From Promethearchaeia archaeon (GTDB taxonomy: Archaea; Asgardarchaeota; Lokiarchaeia; Sigyniarchaeales; SOKP01), in the NCBI GenBank assembly GCA_029856145.1, contig JAHQWK010000010.1, positions 1-40,420 on the forward strand: 40,420 nucleotides of DNA. The letters are read 5' to 3'. The number at the start of each line of letters is the position of its first letter. Positions within the stretch are counted from its first letter, which is position 1. The notes under the pieces are model-generated. The model was not told the origin of the DNA. It did not search any database and saw only the letters and a list, made by a program, of their open reading frames with translations. Positions 1 through 7,223 of the stretch are shown here, piece after piece. The translations under genes were made by a program, and so were the position numbers.

Positions 1-2
1 CA

Positions 3-146
3 GCTCCCCCTGAAAGCTACGGAAACGGTGTTGTGTGCGAAATTATTCCTAAAGAAGTCAAAACTGAAAGAGAAGTTTCCGATGATGTTATCTCCCAATT
101 CAAACAAATTTTACACATATTAAATGAATATAAGGAGTGTATCTAA
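3..146 (+). CDS. C-terminal end of an unrecognised protein (5' part outside the window)
   Basis: An open frame runs from the window edge to a TAA at 144-146 and gives 47 residues, ending ...NEYKECI. The tail is charged and looks helical (many K, E, Q and I). It stops three bases before the next start at 150, and the following genes are equally tightly spaced, so it probably belongs to the same operon. I recognise no domain in this short tail, and the protein's function cannot be judged from it. Confidence 0.4.
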   Translation, partial: APPESYGNGVVCEIIPKEVKTEREVSDDVISQFKQILHILNEYKECI

Positions 147-149
147 AGG

Positions 150-488
150 ATGGAAGATAATAAGTTAGAACAAGAAATTAAGAGTTTGATGAATTTAGGG
201 TACACCGCCCTTATTTCACAGCATTCTAAGGATATTGAAGAGTTTAAGGCACAATCCAATAAATTTCAAAAAATTCTTAAACTCACTTCAAATGATGTCA
301 AGCAGCAACTTCATTTTAATTGTCATGAATGCAATAATCCCATGCAGAGAAATATTTCGCTTACCACTAATAAAATTTATTGGTTTTGCAAATGCTATGG
401 TCATTCTTTTGACACATTAGAATTAATCCATATAATTAATCGAAAGAAAAGAAGACAAAATAAAAATGGAGGACATAAAAGAAAATGA
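150..488 (+). CDS. Small hypothetical protein with a zinc-finger-like cysteine pattern
   Basis: This 112-residue protein starts at ATG 150, three bases after the preceding stop. The first half is a charged, probably helical stretch (residues 1-50). The second half has a C-H-E-C group near residue 58 and a C-K-C group near residue 80, followed by a histidine. That spacing suggests a small zinc-binding module; it is visible in the sequence, but metal binding is inference. The end is strongly basic (KRKKRRQNKNGGHKRK-like), which would suit nucleic-acid binding. The gene overlaps the next one by four bases (ATGA), a sign of translational coupling. I do not recognise the family. Confidence 0.6.
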   Translation: MEDNKLEQEIKSLMNLGYTALISQHSKDIEEFKAQSNKFQKILKLTSNDVKQQLHFNCHECNNPMQRNISLTTNKIYWFCKCYGHSFDTLELIHIINRKKRRQNKNGGHKRK

Positions 489-808
489 ATGATATTCCTA
501 TTCTTTCTAACTTAGAAAAAAGGATCATTTTAGTATTGGGAGAGGATTTAATGTTTCATAAAGAAATAAGTAGATATACTATAACTGATATTAACAGAAT
601 TTTAAACGAATATAACCAAAAGTATGACAATCAGATTCGCTTAAGTCCCCCCAATTCAACAGTAAAGAGTTTGATAAAGAAAGAGCTAGTTGATTCGGTG
701 TTTGATACCTCTCAAAAAAAGAGAAGAAAGTATTATCTTTTAACGGAGTTAGGGATTAAGTGGTTTCATCGAGCCAAAAAGATCGAAGACTCAATTTTTC
801 AATCCTAA
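485..808 (+). CDS. Winged-helix-like small DNA-binding protein (hypothetical)
   Basis: This 107-residue protein overlaps the upstream gene by four bases. It reads like a single winged-helix domain: an N-terminal helix (LEKRIILVLGEDL), a middle helical part with 'SPPNSTVKSLIKKELVDSV', which resembles a recognition helix, then 'KKRRKYYLLTELGIKWFHRA', which resembles the beta wing and closing helix seen in PadR/MarR-like regulators ('YYLTELG'). Such proteins usually bind operators. Its place in a packed small-gene operon hints at regulation of that operon, but no target is visible. The fold assignment is by pattern only. Confidence 0.6.
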   Translation: MNDIPILSNLEKRIILVLGEDLMFHKEISRYTITDINRILNEYNQKYDNQIRLSPPNSTVKSLIKKELVDSVFDTSQKKRRKYYLLTELGIKWFHRAKKIEDSIFQS

Positions 809-828
809 TTTTTTATGTGAGGTATAAA

Positions 829-1023
829 ATGACTAAAATTCTTATTATCGCAGGATGTTCTAAAAAAAAATTACCAGAACCTGCCCCTGCAAGTGAATTA
901 AATCATGGGCAACTATTTAAAGCTCAAGAATTTGAAGAATATTTTAAGAAATTAACTAGTTACTTCAATAATTTATTTGATGATAATAAGTTTGAAGAAA
1001 ATAACGTTGTGGTAAATTTATAA
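829..1023 (+). pseudogene. Truncated DUF6884-like protein (N-terminal fragment)
   Basis: The ATG at 829 is preceded by GTGAGG, a plausible ribosome binding site, and is preferred over an upstream in-frame ATG at 760 that lies inside the previous gene. The 64-residue product begins MTKILIIAGCSKKKLPEPAP and continues with 'ASELNHGQLFKAQEFEEYFK'. This matches the start of DUF6884-type proteins (a 'CSkkK...PA..LY...lF' opening), which are normally well over 100 residues. Nothing resembling the rest of the domain follows in any frame before grpE. It therefore looks like a 3'-deleted remnant, although a short functional protein cannot be excluded. Confidence 0.5.
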
Positions 1024-1118
1024 AGATCTCTTAATCATAAAAAATAAAATTGATTATCAATTTAAAATCATATATTTACTATTCATAAAACACAGTAATG
1101 AATTAATAACGAGCTAAT

Positions 1119-1907
1119 ATGACTGAAGACAATAACAACAACGTAAAAGAGGAAATTAAACCAGAAACTTCTCCTGATATAGATAACCTTGAAAGAGCAT
1201 CAGAAAGCAAGGAAATCAAAAGATTAGAGGAAAAAGAGCATTATGAACTAGAGTATTTCTCAAAAGAAAAGGTTGAGAAAGAATTAGCTGATCTTAAAGA
1301 AACAATTGAGAAATTACACAAAGAAAAAGATGATTCTCAGAAGAAATATATACATCTTCAAGCTGAATTTGAAAACGCTCAAAAACGTTGGGATAAAAAC
1401 CGACAAAACATGAGGATTGAATACACCGCTTCAGTCTTAAAAAATTTCTTACCTTTATATGATTCCTTTAAAAAGGCTATTGATAGTGCAAATGAAACAG
1501 AGAAAAGTGTTTTAAATAGTTTCTATACCCAATTTATGAGCATTTTAAAATCATATGGAGCTGAACCAATACAAGTAGAAGTGAACGATCAATTTGATTA
1601 TAGCTTACATGAAGCATTAACTTCGGTCGAAAAAGAAGATGTACCAGAGAATAGAATATTAGAAATAATCCAAGATGGATTTAAGTATCGTAAAGAGGTT
1701 ATTCGTTATACAAAAGTTATAATCTCACGAAAACCTAAGCCTCCAGAACCTGAACCAGAGATTAAAGAAGAAAAAGTAGAAGTGGCTACAAGTCAAGAAT
1801 CAGAAACCGAAGAGGAAAGAACTGAAAAAAAAGAGACTAAAGAAAAAAAGCAAAAAGAAAAAAAGCCCAAAAAACATAAGAAAGAAAAAGATAAAGAAAG
1901 CTTATAA
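1119..1907 (+). CDS. grpE: GrpE, nucleotide exchange factor of the DnaK (Hsp70) chaperone
   Basis: GrpE releases ADP from DnaK and so drives the Hsp70 cycle in the cytoplasm. The 262-residue product has the usual order: an acidic N-terminus, a long coiled-coil helix (about residues 40-100, including 'HLQAEFENAQKRW'), then the four-helix and beta-wing part with 'VLKNFLPLYDSFKKAI', 'LKSYGAEPI', 'FDYSLHEAL' and 'IQDGFKYRKEVIRYTKVIIS'. GrpE is commonly about 180-200 residues. The excess here is a C-terminal tail of some 60 residues made almost entirely of Glu, Lys, Pro and Thr. No dnaK or dnaJ is visible in the window, so the gene is separated from its usual partners. The family call is secure. 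Confidence 0.92.
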   Translation: MTEDNNNNVKEEIKPETSPDIDNLERASESKEIKRLEEKEHYELEYFSKEKVEKELADLKETIEKLHKEKDDSQKKYIHLQAEFENAQKRWDKNRQNMRIEYTASVLKNFLPLYDSFKKAIDSANETEKSVLNSFYTQFMSILKSYGAEPIQVEVNDQFDYSLHEALTSVEKEDVPENRILEIIQDGFKYRKEVIRYTKVIISRKPKPPEPEPEIKEEKVEVATSQESETEEERTEKKETKEKKQKEKKPKKHKKEKDKESL

Positions 1908-1998
1908 TTTAATTATTTGAAATTTATTTATTTTAACCTAAAAAATTAATAACCTTAATTTGCTTTTTAACTTAAAAAATAATTAAAATAGAAGAAAA

Positions 1999-2250
1999 AT
2001 GGCTGAAGAACCCCAACTCCCCTCATTACCTAGTATTACAGACGACTGGGACCGAAAAAAAAGATTTATTGAAAAAAAACATAGTATTATTAAATGTGGA
2101 GAATGTAATGAGAGTGTTTCACGATTATTCAATCTTGGAGATTTTGTCTTTAAGAAATTACCAGATGAAGAATGTGAAAAATGTCATAGGACAAAATCCC
2201 TAACAATTGTAGAAATTTATTCAGAATGGGTTGATCCTAAGAAAAAATAA
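1999..2250 (+). CDS. Small zinc-ribbon protein (hypothetical)
   Basis: This 83-residue protein has two CxxC pairs, C-G-E-C at about residue 33 and C-E-K-C at about residue 54. The spacing is typical of a zinc ribbon. The N-terminus is proline-rich and probably disordered (residues 1-15). The protein ends with 'VEIYSEWVDPKKK'. It follows grpE on the same strand after about 90 AT-rich bases. The function is unknown. A role in nucleic-acid or protein binding is only what such ribbons commonly do. Confidence 0.6.
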   Translation: MAEEPQLPSLPSITDDWDRKKRFIEKKHSIIKCGECNESVSRLFNLGDFVFKKLPDEECEKCHRTKSLTIVEIYSEWVDPKKK

Positions 2251-2310
2251 ATTTCCTATTTCTCAAAACCTCAAAGCATTAAAAATAAATAGATGTTAAT
2301 TATTTATTCT

Positions 2311-2946
2311 TTAACTTTTAATTCTTTTCCTATTGAGACTAATATATAGGCTGCCCAAAGCTATACCTACTCCAACTAAGAAACTAATACTTATTATATA
2401 CAATAGAATGCCAAGTTTGCTAATATCTAGAAAGGGATATAAGTAATCAATAGTAAAAGTGCCATGTATGAAAGCAAACACTAAATAACCTATTGGATAT
2501 ATGGTCCAATATAGTAAGTAGTTCCACTTATATTTCAATTTAGTTTCTGTTAATACCCAATCGATTATGAATGCGATTGGGGTAAGATAGTGTAAAATTA
2601 TATTACTAAATGCTGCCCATCCTGTTGGGTGGTAAAATATCTGTAGTAGAATTGCAAAGAAAATGAAAGTCGTTGTTATATAGAGAGTAAAAGCACCTTT
2701 TAGAGGACCCATAATTTTTTCAAGAGATTCTGGTTTATTATACCAAAAAATTGCTAATGTAAACCATATGGTAACCATTAAATTTGTTTGCATGGTGTAA
2801 TATTTAAAGCTGACTAACCAAACGAGAGGTAATCCCGAAGTAATTGAATTTATAAATGCACCTGTTATAATAGTAAACCAACTTAGTCCAGCAAAAATTA
2901 TACGGTAAATTAAAATAGTTTTGCTTGAGAGAATCCTTTCAGTCAT
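2311..2946 (-). CDS. Pr6Pr-type six-helix membrane protein
   Basis: The 211-residue product has about six hydrophobic segments and few charges outside loops. It carries the hallmarks of Pr6Pr membrane proteins: 'YYTMQTNLMV' in the second helix, 'ILHYLTPIAFIIDW' in the fourth, 'YWTIYPIGYLVFAFIHG' in the fifth and 'YPFLDISKLG' before the last. The fold is related to the FAR-17a/AIG1 family, in which a membrane Thr and His act in hydrolysis of branched fatty-acid esters. A Thr (YTMQTN) and a His (LHY) sit at comparable places here. Hydrolase activity in Pr6Pr proteins is not established as far as I know. The gene is divergent from the MNT/HEPN pair across a 254-base AT-rich gap. Confidence 0.75.
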   Translation of the reverse strand: MTERILSSKTILIYRIIFAGLSWFTIITGAFINSITSGLPLVWLVSFKYYTMQTNLMVTIWFTLAIFWYNKPESLEKIMGPLKGAFTLYITTTFIFFAILLQIFYHPTGWAAFSNIILHYLTPIAFIIDWVLTETKLKYKWNYLLYWTIYPIGYLVFAFIHGTFTIDYLYPFLDISKLGILLYIISISFLVGVGIALGSLYISLNRKRIKS

Positions 2947-3200
2947 TTTTAATATATCACTAGAAGTAATTAGTTATGTAGGTATTAAGAATAATAAAAT
3001 AAAACCATTTCTTTTCCGTCTCTTTTTATATTATATAAAAAAAGTAAATTTTTTATTTCTAAAGATTTAATAATCGTTTTATTAAATTTAATGATAAGTA
3101 ACAAAATCAAGCTTTATTCTTACATAATCTTGTTAATATTTTAATAGAGATAATAATATACATTATATAGCGATAAAGTTACATTAATATTAGAAAAATC

Positions 3201-3554
3201 TTGCAACGCCTAAAAGAAATTTCGGACAAAATATCGAATAGAAAAATTAAATTAAGAAAATCTTTAAACTCTTTAATAAAACAATTAAAGGGTTTTGGAG
3301 CAATTAAAATATTTCTTTTTGGATCGTATGTTAAGGAAGAAATCGATGTAAATAGTGATCTCGATATATTCGTTATTATGCCTTCAAATAAAACAGGAAA
3401 AGAATGGTTGAATTTTATTTACAGTAATATTATACGAGACATTTCTTCAGATATAATTGTGTTTAATGATAATGAATTTAAGAATCAATTATCATCAAAT
3501 TCATTTTTAAAGAATATTATTAACTCAGGGAGATTATTATATGAAAAAGCCTAA
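3201..3554 (+). CDS. MNT-type nucleotidyltransferase, antitoxin partner of a HEPN protein
   Basis: This 117-residue protein is read from a TTG start. It carries the minimal nucleotidyltransferase signature: 'LFGSYVKEE' (GS motif, about residues 40-48) followed about ten residues later by 'DLDIFVI' (DxD, metal-binding acidic pair). In known MNT/HEPN modules the MNT partner neutralises the HEPN RNase toxin, in some systems by attaching AMP to it. The gene overlaps the HEPN gene by 14 bases, which fits coupled expression of the two partners. The third catalytic carboxylate is probably in 'DISSDIIVF'. The pairing makes the toxin-antitoxin reading likely, though many chromosomal pairs are uncharacterised. 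Confidence 0.8.
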   Translation: MQRLKEISDKISNRKIKLRKSLNSLIKQLKGFGAIKIFLFGSYVKEEIDVNSDLDIFVIMPSNKTGKEWLNFIYSNIIRDISSDIIVFNDNEFKNQLSSNSFLKNIINSGRLLYEKA

Positions 3555-3957
3555 AAAAGAAGAAGCTTTAAGATGGTTTACGCACGCAAAAGATGAATTC
3601 ATTGATGCAGATGAATTAAGGAAAAGAAAACGGTTTTACCTAGCTTTATTTCATTTCCAACAATCAACTGAAAAAGCTCTTAAAGCTTATTTGTATTTAA
3701 AGGTGAAGTCTATTGAAATTTTTTATACACATTCTATAAATGATCTAATTAATATGGTAATTGAAATTGACCGAGATTTTAAAGAATTAATATCTGTAAA
3801 AAAGCTAGATCAATATTATATCCCTACTAGATATCCCAATGGTCTTCCTGGAGGTATTCCTTCAAGATATTATGATGATCCTGAAGAAGCAGAAAATGCT
3901 ATGCTATTAGCAAAAAGCATAATTAATTTAGTTGAGAAGAAAATAAAACAAGAATAA
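3541..3957 (+). CDS. HEPN domain protein (putative toxin of an MNT/HEPN pair)
   Basis: This 138-residue, all-helical protein has the typical HEPN layout: 'RWFTHAKDEFIDADELR' at the start, 'ALFHFQQSTEKALKAYLYLK' in the second helix, 'THSINDLINMV' in the third and 'YYIPTRYPNGLPGGIPSRYYDD' near the C-terminus. The last motif is a mark of the HEPN subfamily that pairs with MNT enzymes. The RNase motif R-x4-6-H of active HEPN toxins is not evident, so the protein may be a partner without nuclease activity or may use another site. It starts inside the MNT gene at ATG 3541 and ends about 25 bases before the convergent meaB-like gene. Confidence 0.85.
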   Translation: MKKPKKEEALRWFTHAKDEFIDADELRKRKRFYLALFHFQQSTEKALKAYLYLKVKSIEIFYTHSINDLINMVIEIDRDFKELISVKKLDQYYIPTRYPNGLPGGIPSRYYDDPEEAENAMLLAKSIINLVEKKIKQE

Positions 3958-3983
3958 ATAATTTTATTATAAAATGTTTTTTA

Positions 3984-4982
3984 TTATTCCTTTTCAAGTC
4001 CTAACATCTTAATTATTAGATTTGCCATGGAATAAGGATCTAAAGATTTTTGAATAGCTTGATCAATATATTTTCCAATTTCTTTATCAGAACTAAGTAA
4101 TTCCTCAACTTTTTCCGTCAATTTATGTTTTAAAATCTGAATAGTCTCATTTGTAATTCTGTTTTTCATATAATTCGAAATAACACCTGATTCTTCTAAA
4201 AATGACTTATGCTTTTGTATTAATTCAAGAAGCTCATCAAAATTTTCTCCAATTTTAGAATTCACTTTTGTGATTTCAGGGGTCCACAGTTCTATTTTAG
4301 CGTATTTTTCACTTATATCCTTTGAGTCATACTTATAATTTTTTCTAAATTCAAGCATTTGCATTATTTCACTTACCTTTTTATCTGCTCCAGGTAAATC
4401 CATTTTATTTACGACAAATATATCTGTTATTTCCATTATACCTGATTTTATCGCTTGAATATCATCTCCTAATCCTGGGACTAATAAAACTACAACAGTT
4501 TGCGCAGATTTGAAGATATCGACTTCAGATTGTCCGACCCCTACAGTTTCAATAATTATGATATCACATCCATATGCATCCAGTATTTTTATTACATCCT
4601 CAGTAGCTCTCGCAAGTCCTCCCAATTGACCTCTATTGGCCATACTTCTAATAAAAACATTATCCAATGAGAAATATTGTTTCATACGTATTCGATCTCC
4701 GAGGAGAGCGCCACCAGTTAAAGGTGAAGATGGATCTACACAAATAATTCCAATTTTTTTACCTTGTTCAACGTATATTTTAATTAAAGTGGAGATAAAT
4801 GTTGATTTACCTGTTCCTGGTGCTCCAGTAATACCTAGAATATATGCATTACCTGTATGTCCATAAATAGAATTAATAATTTCTTCGGCAGCATCAATAT
4901 CATTCTCTATAAAAGTAATTAAACGCGCTGCAGCTCTTGGGTTCCCCTTTAATAATTGAGAAATAAAATTAGAATAATCCAT
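3984..4982 (-). CDS. meaB: MeaB/ArgK-type GTPase, chaperone of a B12-dependent acyl-CoA mutase
   Basis: These G3E GTPases guard acyl-CoA mutases: they gate loading of adenosylcobalamin and help eject damaged cofactor. The 332-residue product has Walker A 'GAPGTGKS' at residues 53-60, 'CVDPSSP' as the switch I region, 'IIETVGVGQSEVD' as the base-sensing and switch III part, and 'NKMD' for guanine recognition. Length and order match MeaB. It is the last gene of a three-gene minus-strand operon and starts seven bases after the cobalamin subunit stops, so a dedicated role with the adjacent mutase is very likely. Confidence 0.93.
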   Translation of the reverse strand: MDYSNFISQLLKGNPRAAARLITFIENDIDAAEEIINSIYGHTGNAYILGITGAPGTGKSTFISTLIKIYVEQGKKIGIICVDPSSPLTGGALLGDRIRMKQYFSLDNVFIRSMANRGQLGGLARATEDVIKILDAYGCDIIIIETVGVGQSEVDIFKSAQTVVVLLVPGLGDDIQAIKSGIMEITDIFVVNKMDLPGADKKVSEIMQMLEFRKNYKYDSKDISEKYAKIELWTPEITKVNSKIGENFDELLELIQKHKSFLEESGVISNYMKNRITNETIQILKHKLTEKVEELLSSDKEIGKYIDQAIQKSLDPYSMANLIIKMLGLEKE

Positions 4983-4989
4983 TCTATTA

Positions 4990-5391
4990 TTATCTTTTCA
5001 AGTTGTTTTTAACAAATTCAACGATAGTTTTTAAATCAGTTCCTGGTCCATAAAAACCTTTTAATCCATGTTTCTCTAAAAAAACTTTATCCCCATCTGG
5101 AATAATTCCCCCTACGGCAACAAGAACATCATCTATTCCATGTTCTTTTAATTTCTCCATGATTAAAGGGCATAAAGCATTATGAGAACCAGATAACATA
5201 CTTAGCATTACAGCATCAGGGTCTTCTTGGATAACAGTATTTACTACATCATCCGGTGTTTGATGTATACCAGTGTAAATTACTTCCATTCCCGCATCTC
5301 GTAATGCTCTAGCTAAAACTTTGGCTCCTCTGTCATGCCCATCAAGACCGGGCTTACAAACCAAAACCTTAATTTTTCTTTCCTCATTCAT
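4990..5391 (-). CDS. Acyl-CoA mutase small subunit, cobalamin-binding
   Basis: This 133-residue B12-binding domain has the base-off/His-on motif D-G-H-D-R-G at residues 17-22. His19 would be the lower axial ligand of cobalt. Further marks are 'VVNTVIQEDPDAVMLSMLSGSH' and 'LVAVGGIIPDGD', which form the Rossmann-like cradle for the nucleotide tail. Length and motifs match the separate small subunits of archaeal methylmalonyl-CoA mutase and bacterial isobutyryl-CoA mutase (IcmB, about 136 residues). The gene lies 14 bases downstream of the catalytic subunit and seven bases upstream of the GTPase, forming one operon. The family is certain; which acyl-CoA it serves depends on the large subunit. 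Confidence 0.93.
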   Translation of the reverse strand: MNEERKIKVLVCKPGLDGHDRGAKVLARALRDAGMEVIYTGIHQTPDDVVNTVIQEDPDAVMLSMLSGSHNALCPLIMEKLKEHGIDDVLVAVGGIIPDGDKVFLEKHGLKGFYGPGTDLKTIVEFVKNNLKR

Positions 5392-5405
5392 TTTGTATCT
5401 TCTCC

Positions 5406-7061
5406 TTAAAAAATCGAATCTTCATGATAACTTCCGAATACTTCCTTTAAAGCATTTATAATTTCTCCTATGGAAGTATATTGTCTAACTGCATCTATAA
5501 TAAATGGCATTAAATTTTCTGTACCTCTCGCCGCTTCTTTTAATTTTTCAAGTTTCTTCCGTACTTTATCATTATTCCTTTCTTCTTTTAATTTATTTAA
5601 TTTTCTAATTTGTTCACTCGCAACTTCTTCATCAATTTTTAAGAGAGGAACTGAGCATGGTTCTTTTTGTTCAAATTGATTTACAGCTACAATTATCCTC
5701 TCCCTATTCTCGATTTCTCGCTGATATTTATAAGAAGCATTAGCAATTTCTTTTTGAAAGAAATTAGCTTTTATTGCTGGAACAACTCCCCCAAGTTCTT
5801 CAATTCTTTGAAAGTAATTTTCAGCTTCTTCTTCCATCTTATTTGTGAGCCATTCCACATAATAAGAACCTGCTAAGGGATCAACAGTATCTGTTACTCC
5901 TGACTCGTGTGCGATTATTTGTTGTGTTCTTAAAGCTATTTTTACAGCATTTTCTGTTGGAAGACATAACGCTTCATCAAATGAATTAGTGTGTAACGAT
6001 TGTGTTCCTCCAAGAATAGAAGCTAACCCTTGCATTGTCACTCTAGCAATATTATTTTCAGGTTCTTGAGCTGCTAATGACACTCCTGCTGTTTGCGTAT
6101 GAAATCGTAATCGCATTGATTCTGGTTTCTTGGCTCCATATTTATTTTTCATATGTCTAGCCCATATTCGTCTCGCTGCTCGATATTTACAAATTTCTTC
6201 AAAGAAGTTATTATGAGAATTAAAGAAAAAGGATAAACGAGGCGCAAAATCATCTATATCCAAGCCTCTCTCTAACGCAGCTTCAACATATGCAAAACCA
6301 TCTGCTAATGTAAAAGCTAATTCTTGAACTGCTGTAGATCCTGCTTCTCTAATATGATACCCACTAATACTTATTGTATACCATTGAGGTACATGTTTTG
6401 CGCAATACTCTATCGTATCAATTATTATTCGTATTGATGGTTCAGGAGGAAAAATCCATGATTTTTGAGCAATATATTCTTTCAAAATATCATTTTGAAT
6501 AGTTCCTCTTAACTCTTCTGGAGTATGGCCTTGTTTTTCAGCGGTTACGATATATAATGCTAGCAATATTGAAGCAGGGCCATTAATAGTCATGGAAGTA
6601 CTTATTTTTGAAAGGTCAATCCCATCAAATAGAGTCTGCATATCTTTCAAAGAGTCTATTGCTACACCCTCCTTACCAATTTCCCCTAAGGCTCTTGGAT
6701 CAGTTGCATCAATGCCATAAATAGTATGCAAACTAAAAGCTACACTTAAACCAGTATTACCATGATTAATTAAAAATTTATATCGTTTATTTGTTTGTTC
6801 TGCATTTCCAAATCCTGCGAATTGACGCATAGTCCACAGTTGCCCTCGATACATATTGGGATATGCACCTCGTGTAAAGGGGTATTGACCTGGAAATCCT
6901 AAGTCAAGTGCATAATTAAAATCTTTTATATCATTAGGAGTATATAATCTATTACTTTCTATTTCAGATAAGTTCCTAAAACTTTGTTTTCTTTCTTTTT
7001 TAAGTGAAATAGAATTCTCCCATTCTTTCTTTTCTTGTTCAATTTTATCGTTTTCAGTCAT
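5406..7061 (-). CDS. B12-dependent acyl-CoA mutase, catalytic subunit (isobutyryl-CoA mutase-like by active-site residues)
   Basis: This 551-residue TIM-barrel subunit belongs to the family usually annotated as methylmalonyl-CoA mutase large subunit. Known positions of the Propionibacterium enzyme map here with a constant offset of 8: His244 is H236 ('SGYH'), Thr195 and Gln197 are T187 and Q189 ('GTIQND'), Arg87 is R79. The two residues that read the substrate differ: Tyr89 is F81 ('MRQFAGF') and Arg207 is Q199 ('EYIAQKSW'). Phe/Gln is the pair known for isobutyryl-CoA mutase, which interconverts isobutyryl- and butyryl-CoA; Tyr/Arg binds the free carboxylate of methylmalonyl-CoA. Arg82 is also replaced by Q74, and the usual 'FDLPT' reads 'FSLHT' at residues 109-113. 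The fold and family are certain; the substrate is inference. Confidence 0.93.
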   Translation of the reverse strand: MTENDKIEQEKKEWENSISLKKERKQSFRNLSEIESNRLYTPNDIKDFNYALDLGFPGQYPFTRGAYPNMYRGQLWTMRQFAGFGNAEQTNKRYKFLINHGNTGLSVAFSLHTIYGIDATDPRALGEIGKEGVAIDSLKDMQTLFDGIDLSKISTSMTINGPASILLALYIVTAEKQGHTPEELRGTIQNDILKEYIAQKSWIFPPEPSIRIIIDTIEYCAKHVPQWYTISISGYHIREAGSTAVQELAFTLADGFAYVEAALERGLDIDDFAPRLSFFFNSHNNFFEEICKYRAARRIWARHMKNKYGAKKPESMRLRFHTQTAGVSLAAQEPENNIARVTMQGLASILGGTQSLHTNSFDEALCLPTENAVKIALRTQQIIAHESGVTDTVDPLAGSYYVEWLTNKMEEEAENYFQRIEELGGVVPAIKANFFQKEIANASYKYQREIENRERIIVAVNQFEQKEPCSVPLLKIDEEVASEQIRKLNKLKEERNNDKVRKKLEKLKEAARGTENLMPFIIDAVRQYTSIGEIINALKEVFGSYHEDSIF

Positions 7062-7223
7062 AATAATTGGCCCTCTAAGGTTACCTTGGAGGTTTAGTCT
7101 ATTATTTTATGATTATTAGTTCTTCAATTAGATAAGAGTTTAAAATTATTTTAACTTTATTTTATCTTTTTTATAGAAAAAGAATAATTTTAAAATTAGA
7201 TATTAAAATTAAAGAAATAATTA

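Noticed and set aside
3023..3041. TTTTTATA-TTA-TATAAAAA inverted repeat
   Set aside because: A purely AT palindrome in a very AT-rich gap; expected by chance and too far from the MNT start to be its TATA box.
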